A DNA stretch of 64,000 nt, from the NCBI GenBank assembly GCA_023653785.1, contig JAMKCH010001622.1:51868-115867 (forward strand), given 5' to 3'. The position numbers and the translations under genes are program-made. The DNA is from Ophioderma brevispina (lineage: Eukaryota > Echinodermata > Ophiuroidea > Amphilepidida > Ophiodermatidae). How positions within the stretch are numbered: the stretch's first letter is position 1; each line of letters starts with the position of its first letter. The notes beneath the pieces are model-generated. The model had not been told where the DNA came from. It made no database searches and saw nothing but the letters and a program-made list of their open reading frames with translations. Below are positions 23,331 through 34,026 of the stretch, one piece after another.

Positions 23331-24095
23331 TGTATTCATGCTTAAAGATCATGTCAGATAAGCTAAGTACTATAAGTAGCTCTGTATTTTACAAGTTTAT
23401 TGTGCAATTTAAGTTAAAGATTACAACGTAGGTGGTTCCCAAATGATGTCATAATGACGACATGAGATGATATCATCGCTGCGTGATCCAATTGGCTTAA
23501 GCAAGATGTTGTAATAGCTATGTAAGATTGGGGAAACTAGGTGCAAAACATAAATACAGATAGATACTAGAGAATTTGTCAGTTGTTAGAAATAATTGTG
23601 ATCTGCAGAAATGAGCTGAAATAGTAGATCTGTGCCGGTGTGGCAGGAATATATCCTCCGGGCTCAGTCCGGGAACAATGGTAAACAATAGGGCAATCGA
23701 TTCAGTTGACTCTTCACGCAACATTAGTTTCACGCTTTATTCCGTTGTCGTCTATGGAGCCCGGACCATATGATAACTGACGGACTATGACTACTTTCAC
23801 ACCGGGTCAATTGATATTACAGATACCACAGGAGCTGTATGTGCAGCTATTTGTCTGATGTCGTCTTTCAAGCCAAAAGAGCGTCAGTTTTGAATCATCA
23901 TAAATGATTCCAGTTTTTGGTCCTAAGATAGGACATTTGCAACAGACGGACTATAGGTGGTAACATTTTGAATATTGTACTGCGGAATATTAGTGTCGTC
24001 GAGGGGCAACTTCATCGTCTTGAACTGCTGGAGAAAGCTATCTCTAGGACTGCTCCGTAAATGAACTTAATTTCTGAAGCTTCCCCCGGGAGCTT
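23331..24095. other. Non-coding, partly foldback-family
   Basis: No supported gene. CGTCTTGAACTGCTGG near 24,020 and GGACTGCTCCG near 24,047 match the inner left arm of the 36.8-39.6 kb foldback (37,045-37,095). Confidence 0.45.
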
Positions 24096-24475
24096 CCCGT
24101 GTAATTAAGTGGATATTGCTCGCACCCGGAAGGGCGCGAGCTATAGGAGATTACTTTACTGGACGCACATGTATTTTTCGACGATTCCGCCAAGGCTGAG
24201 AAAATAATATATCTGAGATGTTTTCAGATACTCGATAATAAACAATAACAATCGGTAATTACAGTAGTAATTATTAATAAGATTTCAATGTTACTCCTTT
24301 TTTGATAACGATAACATATTAATGGCTTAATACATGTTGAATTGGACAAGGCTTGGTGTCCAGGTTGGTGGCGCTATACCTCAACATTGTCTATGGGCTC
24401 AGACGATGGCGGCCAAGACTCTTTCAATATAGCAACTCATCAAAATGAACCAAACATCACTTTGACATTGACAGA

Positions 24476-24677
24476 CATGTCGTAACGGGCCTGCCCGCTC
24501 TGAGGGGGCAAATGTCCCCGTCCTGGGAAATTTCCCCTCTCAAGGGGGGTCAAAAGGCCAATTTTTCCCGGTCAGAGGGCTAAAAACGGCTGATTTAGCA
24601 TGATTTTTGCAAATTTTTTCCCCACCAAAGTCGTCAGGGGGGCACTCTGCCCCCTGCCCCCGCCTGTTACGCCACTG
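24476..24677. mobile_element. 202-bp hAT-like MITE with exact 8-bp TSD
   Basis: The ends CATGTCGTAACGGG and GTTACGCCACTG are inverse copies (the left end is mutated; copy 2 retains CAGTGGCGTAATGGG). Flanks are TTGACAGA at 24,468-24,475 and 24,678-24,685. There is no ORF; the interior is G/C-run-rich. Confidence 0.85.
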
Positions 24678-24939
24678 TTGACAGATGCACTCTGCAGCTC
24701 CTCGACAGTAGAGGTCAAACGCAGAGGTTAGTGAGTGCGCTAGACGTTATGCTGGAGGGTTGGTTTCTTAGATACTTGGTTGTTCTTCTTTAAATGCTTC
24801 AGTTGTAGTGATATTGACGAGGGTTTCAGGTAAACAGTTTCCATTCGGGTTTATTGTACATGAAGCCCGTACGCGAGTTCACATTGGTGTGTTAACACTA
24901 AGTCTATGTGATGTCTTGTATTACATTTGTCATTTTTTT

Positions 24940-25190
24940 AGTCTTCACTGTGAGAACATAAATATCATCGTTGAACTGCAACGCTAGTTTCATTGTAACT
25001 TGTAATCCCACTCATCTCTTGCTTGATGTAAATAACAGGTGCGTGATCAGTTTTGCACAAACAACACTAGGGGAATTCCTATTCTCTTTTTTTATAGTAA
25101 ACAAAGTACTTTTTCTCTGAGAAATCTTTTCTCAAATAAATTGAGAAAAAGAAATTTTAATCACAAACTGGAGGCTAATATAACATTAGT
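24940..25190 (-). repeat. Foldback-family arm (minus orientation)
   Basis: CATCGTTGAACTGCAACGCT, TTATAGTAAACAAAGTACTT, GAGAAATCTTTTCTCAAAT and TTGAGAAAAAGAAATTTTAA occur in the same order as in the right arm of the foldback at 38.75-39.57 kb. The same arm is copied at about 31,530-31,790. Confidence 0.7.
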
Positions 25191-25194
25191 GCAA

Positions 25195-25364
25195 TACATC
25201 ACCCGAAAACAACAAATCCCCTAGTCCTGATGACATCCCAGGATTCCCAGCAGACCTGATAACATTTTGCTGGTGATACTGGTGCTGAAGCCATTCTATG
25301 TCTGTGCAATAGAGTCTGGAAAGCAAGACCTGCCCCGAGGGCTTACTCAACTTGTTTTCAGGTA
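25195..25364 (+). pseudogene. RTE-like LINE, copy 1, first RT piece
   Basis: It encodes PENNKSPSPDDIPGF and, after a one-base shift, GDTGAEAILCLCNRVWKARP, which fit the start of an RTE-type RT domain. The copy continues at 25,605 after a TIR insertion. It is 5'-truncated: no endonuclease is seen upstream. Confidence 0.7.
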
Positions 25365-25601
25365 GGGATGTGCGGCCCGAATTTGGGGCTTGGTAACGGC
25401 TTGGTAATAAAGTTTTAAATTAGGGGCTTGATAACTGAAATTTTGAGAATTTGCAGTTTTTGTAACTGAATTTGGCTGAAATTTAGCTTCTGGGGCAAAC
25501 ATTTCCCAAGGGGAACCCTTAAGAACTGAATTATGCTTCAACTGAACCCTTAAGAACTGCTGGAGAGGTGCGAAAGGTGTTCTGATGGGCCGCACATACC
25601 C
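25365..25601. mobile_element. 237-bp TIR element with 3-bp GTA duplication
   Basis: The ends GGGATGTGCGGCCC and GGGCCGCACATACCC are inverse copies with one extra base. They are flanked by GTA at 25,362-25,364 and 25,602-25,604. It interrupts the RTE-like RT frame, and the same insertion is present in duplication copy 2, so it predates the duplication. A 3-bp target fits Harbinger-type elements loosely; no transposase is present. Confidence 0.75.
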
Positions 25602-25765
25602 GTACCCTTTCCTTATGTCCGTAACCGGACCTGGCGGCTGACTGAAAAAAAATCAATCCTCCTCACCCTACCGAAGAAAAGCGATGTCAGAGAATGAAAA
25701 AAATAACAGAACAATTGCACTGGTTTTCCTTCCCAAGTTAGCAAAATGCTTGGTGCATATTGTAA
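25602..25765 (+). pseudogene. RTE-like LINE, copy 1, second RT piece
   Basis: It encodes LPKKSDVRE and NNRTIALV followed by FSK-type residues, the RT1 region of RTE-like elements. It is cut at 25,765 by the LINE insertion that follows and resumes at 28,999. Confidence 0.75.
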
Positions 25766-28700
25766 GTGATCTCAAATTAGATTGCGTCGATTGTGACTCC
25801 ATATTTATTGAAATTACTCATCCGCACAAAACCATTGTAGGTATTATTTACAAGCCTGAATATGTCATTTTTGATGACTTTATGTCGCAACTTGAAAAAA
25901 CTTTAACCTCGATAACAAAAGAGAAAAAGCAATGTTATATCATGGGCGATTTCAATCTTGACCTCTTAAAATGTGATAGTAGGCCTAAAGTCAATAATTT
26001 TATCATCTGATTTACTCAAACATTTTTTTTCCATGTATTGATAGGACTACACGCAAAAATGCATTGCTTGACAACATCTTTTCCAATGACATCTTACAGA
26101 CGATCAAATCAGGTGTCATCATCACTGACTTATCTGATCACTTCCCAATATTTTTCGTTCACCTCCAATACTTCCCATTCTCAACAAATCTGATCCTCAA
26201 TTCATTGAACGCAGACATTAAAGCCAGAAAATTTAAAGGGTCTAAAAAATGCACTCTCCATTGTTATCAACTGGGATTTTTGTACAGCATGATGACGACC
26301 TTAATCAGCTTACATAAATTTATTGTAATGTCCAACCGATCTCATGAACATACACTGCCCAATTACTAAGACTAGATTATCTAAACGAAATACTCCTATT
26401 AAGCCATGGATCACAAAGGTCTTATCAAAATCATAAAACTAAGATAATTATATAGAAAACATCGTAAACAACCAACAGAAGATAATGGAATCGCTTAGTT
26501 AAATATAGAAATCATCTTAATTAACCTATTGCTTCGACTTTCCAAAAAGTCATACATCTCCTCTGAAATAGAATCTCATAACACAATTGAAAAAAATGTG
26601 GGGCACCCTCAACAACCTCCTTGGGAGAAATAACAGCACAAAATCCCTGATTTTTTTCTCGATAAAGATGGAAAGAAGTAACCGACTCTGCTGCTATTGC
26701 CTCCCACTTCAATGATTTCTTTGCGAATATTGGATCTTCTCTTGCTGAAAAATCCCCCCTCCTGATCCAAAATTTACACCTCCCCTCAGTCATAAACATG
26801 CCCAGTAGTATATTTCTCTCGCCGACTTCATCAGATGAGATTGACAAACTTGTAATGAATTTTGAAAACCCGCTCAACCACCGGCCACGATGGAATCGGG
26901 TCCTAATATCATTAAAGCTGTACTCCTTGAAATAAATTCAATTCTTGTCCATGTTTTCAACCGTTCTTTATTAACTGGTGTTGTTCCTTCAAGCTTAAAT
27001 TGCTAAGGTCATTCCCATTTTCAAAGCTGGCGATTCTCATTTGTTTAACAATTATAGGCCTATTTCTATACTACCTACTATTTCAAAGGTCTTGGAAAGG
27101 ATTATGTATAATAGAATTTTTTTGATTTATTTCCAAGCATAATAGTCTTTGTCCTAACCAATTTGGATTCCGCCCTAAAAGGACCACCGATATGGCTATT
27201 AACAACTTCTACACCAAAGTATCTGAGGATTTGGATACAAGCTTTACTACTGTTGGAATCTTTCTTGATTTAAGCAAGGCTTCGACACCTTAGACCAATA
27301 CATCCTTGTCAACAAATTAAGCCTTTATGGCATAAGGGTCTTGCTAATCGATGGATATCTAACTACTATCTGAAAGAAAACAATACGTTACATATAATGG
27401 CAAAACCTCTCTGTCCTCCAATACATCTGTGGGGTACCGCAAGGCTCCATATTGGGTCCTCTTCTCTTCTTGCTTTACATTAATGACCTTCCTCTTTGCT
27501 CCAGCCTCCCTCATTATATATTGTTTGCGGATGACACCAATATTCTCTTCTCACACGAAGACCCTGCAACACTCGAAACCATGGTCAATAATTAACTACT
27601 TATTATCTCCAACTGTTCAAATTAACAAACGTCCCTAAAATATTAATCTAAATCTAAACAAATTTTTTATGATCTTCAAAAAATAACACAGTACAAGACC
27701 AGATATTTAAATCTAAATTACGAATGACAATAATTATATTAATTAAGTAACACCACTAAATTTCTTGGTGTACTTATTGACAACAACCTTCTTGGCATTC
27801 TCACACCGCCACATCTCCTAAAATTTGTTTTTCTAAATACAATGGTATAATCACGACAAAGTCCGTCCCTATCTTCCCCTTACTTCCCTTTATACCCTAA
27901 TACCCTATACAACACCTTTATTCTCCCCTATCTAAGTTAACTGTGCAATGGTGTGGGCAGACAAAACCAATTCCCATCTCAATTCTCTCTTCCTGTTTCA
28001 AAAAAGAGCAATTCGCACCTGTACCAACTCTTTATGCTGGCTCACACAGACCCATTATTTCACTCCATGAACATGCTAAAACTTTCTGATATTTATTTTT
28101 CCAAATGGGTATTTTTTATGTACAAATACCATCACAATCTACTACCTCCAGGCCTACTTGAATCCAACTTTTTTAAAAGAAACGACCAGATCCATACATA
28201 CGAAACTCGCCACGCTTCGGATTTTCACATTAATCCTACAACACTAAGCTGGCTGAGAATACTATTAAAACCCAAGGTGCTACTACTTTGGAACAGTATT
28301 AGATGTCATCCATCAAAAATTGTCATTCACTCTCATCCTTTAAAAAACATTTTAAACATTTCTTATCAACTCTTACCAGGCTTATTGATTGTTTTCTTTG
28401 TGTTCTTTATTACGTGCATTACATCGCCGTCCCATTCTCTCTTAGTCATTGTGTCACCCTCCTCCTTTCCCTGTCCCGTTTTTTGTGTGTCTTTGTTTTG
28501 TCCCTTGTCTCGTGATGTGTTTTAATGTGTTTGGTCTTGCTATTCCACTGGACATATTGGTTAAGTTGCCTGCATACCTATTATATTTTGTATACACCTA
28601 CAGTGTAATAAGCTAAATTTAATGTGTCATATTTTTTCTTATATAATTACCAGTGTGTTCTTCATTGCCTCCTTATTTCCTTCGTCCCATTGTTCATGCC

Positions 28701-28998
28701 ACCTTTTAACTTTGTTTATTTATTGGGTAGGTAGGTCCATTTTTATATTCCTTACACACAACTTTGTACTTAACTATTTAATTTTTTTTTTGTCTAACCG
28801 AGGGCATTGCGTTACACGCTCTGCGTTTAGCAATGTCCTCGTCCCGTCGAATTTATTTATGTACAGATATTTCATGCTTGTAGCATTTTTAAACTCTATA
28901 TTATATTGATTCTATTATATTGTCTAATTTCTGTATGTAAATATTGTTGATGGACAAATAAATGAATAAATGAATGAATGAATGAATGAATGAATGAA
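25766..28998 (+). pseudogene. 3.2-kb LINE inserted into duplication copy 1
   Basis: A CR1/L2/Jockey-group LINE with ORF2 in many frames. Endonuclease C-half: IFIEITHPHKTIVGIIYKPE, YIMGDFNLDLL near 25,940, DLSDHFPIFF near 26,130. RT: KVIPIFKAGD, NNYRPISILPTISKVLERI near 27,050, NQFGFRPKRTTDMAINNFY, VGIFLDLSKA, VPQGSILGPLLF near 27,435 and LFADDTNILF near 27,520. The ORF end near 28,340 encodes a FKKHFKHFLST-type tail. The 3' UTR ends in an AATG repeat (28,956-28,998). It resembles the 17.7 kb LINE but is a separate, divergent copy. Frameshifts and stops are numerous, so it is inactive. Copy 2 of the duplication lacks it and preserves the empty site at 32,352. Confidence 0.9.
28956..28998 (+). 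repeat. AATG microsatellite tail of the LINE
   Basis: About ten units of AATG, the first ones as AATAAATG. It marks the 3' end of the inserted LINE and adjoins AGATCGAGACC, where the interrupted RTE-like frame resumes. Confidence 0.85.
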
Positions 28999-30211
28999 AG
29001 ATCGAGACCTATCCTTGAACGTGAGCTGCCGGCAGAACAGGCTGGCTTCTGTAGAGGCCGTGACACAGGAGATCACATAACATCCGTCATATCATGGAAA
29101 ATGCAGCCAATTAAACAAAAAAAAATCGTATCTCTGCTTCATTGACTTTACCAAGGCCGTTGGTTGTGTCAGACAACGTGAACTTTGGAAAGCTCTGCAT
29201 GCAATGGGAGTACCCAAGTCATCCGGTTGAACTTTTCAACAACCTTTATTACAACCATCAGGTGCGTGTACGCACAGAGAAAGGTGACAGCGAGTGGTTA
29301 GGCATAGGTCAGGGCGTCAGACAAGGATGTGTCTTGTCTTGCTCCCACCCCCTTGTCATTTCTATGCGGAGTACATCATGAGACGTGCTCTCGGAGACTG
29401 GGATGGGGGACTGTCATCGGTGGTTACAGACTGAGTAACCTGAGATGCGTAGGTGATACAACACTTGTTGCAACCGATGCAGGTGAATTGAAAGAGCTGC
29501 TTCTCAAAGTGAAAGTGAGGCCTCGGGTCTGTGACATAATGTTAAGTATAGTTTTCATCAAGGCTTTCTTGGGTAGCTTATCACTACCAGAGGAGGTTGC
29601 TCAACTGAAGTCAGGAGGCGCCTAGCGGCGAGCTAGCCATGGCTAAAGCTACGATGGTTGGCCTAAGTAAGATGAGGGCAGATAGAAGATTTACGAAGTC
29701 AACAACAACTTCTGTTTCTGCTCTCATCTTTCCAATTGCCAGATATGTGTCGGAATCTTGGACCTATATAACAAAAGCTGATCAAGGTAGGATCAGTTCT
29801 TTTGAGATGTGGTGGTGGCGTCGCATGTTTCGAATATCCTGGATTATGAAGCGAACAAATGATATGGAGGAGATACAGCCTAAAAAGCGTCTGATGTCCC
29901 ATATCCACAGCCAATAGTCAGCTATCTTGGCCATGTTGCAAGGCGTGAGGGAGACTTTTTAGAGAAAGTATCATGCAAGGGCGTGTGGATGGCAATAGGC
30001 GGCCTGGAAGACATAAGGCCAGATGGAATGACCAACTGAAATGTTTGGTTGCATGCCCTTTACAAGAACTATGTGCCCTTTGCTAAGGATTGTCAGAAAT
30101 GGCATACCATTGTTGCAGACACGTATGTCAGTCATGATGGGATGGACCAACCAACCATTGGGCTTCTGACAGAATACCCAGGTCTCATAAATTGCTGCAA
30201 ATTTATGGAGG
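28999..30211 (+). pseudogene. RTE-like LINE, copy 1, main RT and C-terminal part
   Basis: RT blocks in several frames: RPILERELPAEQAGFCRGRD, a YADD box changed to CVGDTT near 29,450, and QGVRQGCVLS near 29,310. The RTE-type C-terminal region follows: LIFPIARYVSESWTYI, FEMWWWRRMFRISWIM, and GHVARREGD and GRHKARWND in other frames. Alteration of the YADD box and many frameshifts make it inactive. Compared with copy 2 it carries an extra segment of about 30 bp near 29,882-29,912 and a short extra at 29,624-29,636. Confidence 0.85.
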
Positions 30212-30499
30212 CCCGTGTAATTAAGTGGATATTGCTCGCACCCGGAAGGGCGCGAGCTATAAGAGATACTTTACTGGACACACATGTATTTTTCGACGAT
30301 TCCGCCAAGGCTGAGAAAATAATATATCTGAGATGTTTTCAGATACTCGATAATAAACAATAACAATCGGTAATTACAGTAATTAGTAGTAATATAATAA
30401 GATTTCAATGTTACTCCTTTTTTGATAACGATAACATATTAATGGCTTAATACATGTTGAATTGGACAAGGCTTGGTGTCCAGGTTGGTGGCGCTATAA

Positions 30500-30957
30500 C
30501 AGGGGCGGATCCAGGATTTCTCAATAGAGGGGGCGCCCAAAATCGCTGCGCTCGCCGGTAGACCCATATTTTTTTCGGTCGGTTCTCAATTCTCAAGACA
30601 AGGGGGGGGGGGGGGGGAAGGAACATACTGCGATCGCTGGGCGCCCACAAAGCTAGATCTACACGGCACCCGATGCCCGGTAACGTTCATTCTTAGAAAT
30701 TTACAGGACGCCCTATTCGTAAAAAAATGCATTATAGATCTACAATGCGTCCGGCGCTCTATACTGCGACCACTGGGTGCCCACAAAGCTAGATCTACAC
30801 GGCGCCCGACCCCGGGACCGTCATTTGTGCGATATACATGGCGTCCTATGCGTAAAAAATGCATTTTTTATAGATCTACAATGCGTCCGGCACCATATGC
30901 TCTGCAAAAAAATAGAGGGGGCGCGCGCCGGGTGCGCCCCCTCTAAATCCGCCCCTG
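30500..30957. mobile_element. 458-bp hAT-like MITE, only in copy 2
   Basis: The ends CAGGGGCGGATCCAGG and CTAAATCCGCCCCTG are inverse copies. The empty site in copy 1 (24,373-24,384) is GCGCTATACCTC; here CTATA appears on both sides with one extra A at the left, so the duplication is 5-6 bp or a decayed 8 bp. Inside are two direct copies of about 130 bp (30,638-30,770 and 30,771-30,897) that share GCCCACAAAGCTAGATCTAC and TAGATCTACAATGCGTCCGG. It is related to 20,826-21,255 in opposite orientation. Confidence 0.85.
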
Positions 30958-31057
30958 CTATACCTCAACATTGTCTATGGACTCAGACGATGGCGGCCAA
31001 GACTCTTTCAATATAGCAACTCATCAAAATGAACCAAACATCACTTGAATTGACCGA

Positions 31058-31260
31058 CAGTGGCGTAATGGGCCTGTCCGCTCTGAGTGGGCAAATTTCC
31101 TAGTCTTTGGAAATTTTCCTCTCAGGGGGGTCAAAAGGCCAATTTTTCCGGTCAGAGGGCTAAAAAAACGGCTGATTTAGCATGATTTTTGCCAATTTTT
31201 TCCCCACCAAAGTCGTCAGGGGGAGCACTGTGCCCCCTGCCCCCGCCTGTTACGCCACTG
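31058..31260. mobile_element. hAT-like MITE, duplicate of the 24.5 kb copy
   Basis: Starts CAGTGGCGTAATGGG and ends GTTACGCCACTG, with flanks TTGACCGA (31,050-31,057) and TTGACAGA (31,261-31,268). The left TIR is better preserved than in copy 1 and the left flank has one substitution. Confidence 0.85.
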
Positions 31261-31529
31261 TTGACAGATGCACTCTGCAGCTCCTCGACAGTAGAGGTCA
31301 AACGCAGAGGTTAGTGAGTGCGCTAGACGTTATGCTGGAGGGTTGGTTTCTTAGATACTTGGTGTTTTCTTCTTAAATGCTTCAGTTGTAGTGATATTGA
31401 CGAGGGTTTCAGGTAAACAGTTCCATTCGGGTTTATTGTACATCAAGCCCGTACGCGAGTTTCACATTGTGGTAAACACTAAGTCTATGTGATGTCTTGT
31501 ATTACATGTTGTCATTTTTTAGTCTTCCA

Positions 31530-31790
31530 CTGTTGAGAACATAATACACATCGTTTAACTGCACCGCTGTTTCATTGTAACTTGTAATCCACTCATCTCT
31601 TGCTTGATGTAACTAACAGGTGCGTGATCAGTTTTGCACAAACAACACTAGGGGAATTCCTATTCTCTTTTTATAGTAAACAAAGTACTTTTTCTCTGAG
31701 AAATCTTTTCTCAAATTAAAATTGAGAAAAAGAAATTTTAATCACAAAACTGGAGGCTAATATAACATTAGTGCAATACATCACCCGAAA
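31530..31790 (-). repeat. Foldback-family arm, copy 2
   Basis: The duplicate of 24,940-25,190, with small indels such as TCAAATTAAAATTGAG against TCAAATAAATTGAG. Confidence 0.7.
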
Positions 31791-31794
31791 ACAA

Positions 31795-33534
31795 CAAATC
31801 CCCTAGTCCTGATGACATCCCAGGATTCCCAGCAGACCTGATAACATTTTGCTGGTGATACTGGTGCTAAAGCCATTCTATGTCTGTGCAATAGATTCTG
31901 GAAAACAAGGACCTGGCCCCGAGGGGCTTACTCAACTTGTTTTCAGGTAGGGATGTGCGGCCCGAATTTGGGGGCTTGGTACGGCTTGGGAACTAAAGTT
32001 CTTAAAGTAGGGCATTATGAACTGAAATTTTGAGAAATTTGCAGGCTTTGTACTGAATTTGGCTAAATTTATCTTCTTCTGGGGGTCAAACATTTTCCCA
32101 AGGGGACCCTTAAGAACTGAATTATGCTTCAACTGGAACCCTTAAGAACTGCTGGAGAGGTGCGAAATGTGGTCTGAAGGGCCGCACATACCCGTACCTC
32201 TTTCCTATGTCAGTAACCGGACCTGGCCGGCTGACTGAAAAAAATCAATCCTCCTCACCCTACCGAAGAAAAGCGATGTCAGAGAATGAAAAAAATAACA
32301 GAACAATTGCACTGGTTTCCCAATTCAGCAAACCTCTTGGTGCATATTGTAAATGAAGATCGAGACCTATCCTTGAACGTGAGCTGCCGGCAGAACAGGC
32401 TGGCTTCTGTAGAGGCCGTGACACAGGAGTCAAATAACATAATCCGTCATATCCTGGAAAATGCAGCCAATTTAACCCAAAAAAAAAATCGTATCTCTGC
32501 TTCATTGACTTTACCAAGGCCGTTGGTTGTGTCAGACAACGTGAACTTTGGAAAGCTCTGCATGCAATGGGAGTACCCAAGTCATCCGGTTGAACTTTTC
32601 AACAACCTTTATTACAACCATCAGGTGCGTGTACGCACAGAGAAAGGTGACAGCGAGTGGTTAGGCATAGGTCAGGGCGTCAGACAAGGATGTGTCTTGT
32701 CTTGCTCCCACCCTCTTTCATTTCTATGCGGAGTACATCATGAGACGTGCTCTCGGAGACTGGGATGGGGGACTGTCCATCGGTGGTTACAGACTGAGTA
32801 ACCTGAGATGCGTAGGTGATACAACACTTGTTGCAACCGATGCAGGTGAATTGAAAGAGCTGCTTCTCAAAGTGAAAGTGAGGCCTCGGGTCTGTGACAT
32901 AATGTGAGTATAGTTTTCATCAAGGCTTTCTTGGGTAGCTTATCACTACCAGAGGAGGTTGCTCAACTGAAGTCAGGAGGCGCCTAGCCATGGCCAAGGC
33001 TACGATGGTTGGCCTAAGTAAGATGAGGGCAGATAGAAGATTTACGAAGTCAACAAAGAAACTTCTTGTTTCTATTCTCATCTTTCCAATTGCCAGATAT
33101 GTGTCGGAATCTTGGACCTATATAACAAAAGCTGATCAAGGTAGGATCAGTTCTTTTGAGATGTGGTGGTGGTGTCGCATGTTTCGAATATCCTGGATTA
33201 TGAAGCGAACAAATGATATGGAGGAGATACAGCCTAATAGTCAGCTATCTTGGCCATGTTGCAAGGCGTGAGGGAGACTTTTTAGAGAAAGTCATCATGC
33301 AAGGGCGTGTGGATGGCAATAGGCGGCCTGGAAGACATAAGGCCAGATGGAATGACCAACTGAAATGTTTGGTTGCATGCCCTTTACAAGAACTATGTGC
33401 CCTTTGCTAAGGATTGTCAGAAATGGCATACCATTGTTGCAGACACGTACTGTCAGTCATGATGGGATGGACCAACCAACCATTGGGCTTCTGACAGAAT
33501 ACCCAGGTCTCATAAATTGCTGCAAATGTATGGA
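31795..33534 (+). pseudogene. RTE-like LINE, copy 2 (with TIR insertion)
   Basis: The same RTE-like element as in copy 1, but without the 3.2-kb LINE. The frame runs from PENNKSPSPDDIP through the TIR insertion at 31,950-32,193. It then reads continuously over TGCATATTGTAAATGAAGAT into the RPILERELPAEQAGF block. The altered YADD box (CVGDTT near 32,815), FEMWWWCRMFRISWIMKR and VIMQGRVDGNRRPGRHKARW follow. Multiple frameshifts make it inactive. It ends near 33,534, where an unrelated LINE tail begins. Confidence 0.85.
31950..32193. mobile_element. TIR element with GTA duplication, copy 2
   Basis: The duplicate of 25,365-25,601: ends GGGATGTGCGGCCC and GGGCCGCACATACCC, GTA at 31,947-31,949 and 32,194-32,196. 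Several small indels distinguish it from copy 1. Confidence 0.75.
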
Positions 33535-33767
33535 AGGCCTACGTGCACCTAGTTTATGGAATCAGCTCCCTGTTGATCTCAGAGAGGCAGCGTCGGTTAC
33601 TGTCTTCAAGCGGGTGCTTCAAACTTATTTATTTCCATCATCCGATTGAACGTTTTTCCTCGAGTTAGCTGCTTTTTGTTTTTGCTTCATTGTTTCTCTG
33701 TATAGTTGCTAAGTTACTGTTATATATGTCGCTTTATAAAGCGCTCTCTAATGCTTTGTAATAGCTT

Positions 33768-33808
<41 letters not shown>

Positions 33809-33810
33809 TG
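33535..33810 (+). pseudogene. 5'-truncated LINE tail with TAA repeat
   Basis: It encodes RAPSLWNQLPVDLREA followed by VFKRVLQTYLF and a stop, the typical C-terminus of CR1/L2-type ORF2. A 3' UTR then contains TTTATAAAGCGCTC and a TAA repeat (33,768-33,808). It is fused directly to the end of the RTE-like copy and is absent from the end of duplication copy 1. Confidence 0.75.
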
Positions 33811-34026
33811 TGTACTATAAAAAAGATGTTTATCTTCAAACAGCCTAAATTGGTCAATCATACATGTACAAAGTTCACATTCTCATCTGATTTTTCCCTT
33901 CTTGCTCGCTAGATAAAAGTTCAAAATGTGGACATTGTCAGGTCAACAATCGGATGTAGTCGTAGCAAACTGTTTTTTATGTTCTTATGTAGAATTATCG
34001 TAATTTTCAATTGTAGCAAATCAGTT
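33811..34026. other. Sequence upstream of the sulfotransferase-like gene
   Basis: The frame of the first coding exon stays open back to 33,928, but no clear promoter or upstream exon can be called. The ATG at 34,027 begins the recognisable homology. Confidence 0.4.

Larger units (their letters stand above)
24096..25765 (+). repeat. Tandem duplication, copy 1, first part
   Basis: From CCCGTGTAATTAAGTGGATA to TGCATATTGTAA the sequence is repeated nearly identically at 30,212-32,352, apart from small indels and one 458-bp insertion in copy 2. The unit holds a hAT-like MITE, a foldback-family arm and the start of an RTE-like LINE. Confidence 0.9.
30212..32352 (+). repeat. Tandem duplication, copy 2, first part
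   Basis: A near-identical repeat of 24,096-25,765. It directly follows the end of copy 1 (...TTATGGAG | GCCCGTGTAATT) and so forms a head-to-tail tandem array. It contains one extra 458-bp element. Confidence 0.9.

Noticed and set aside
25684..26010. Single 108-codon protein
   Set aside because: The frame crosses the insertion junction at 25,765 and fuses two different retroelements by chance.
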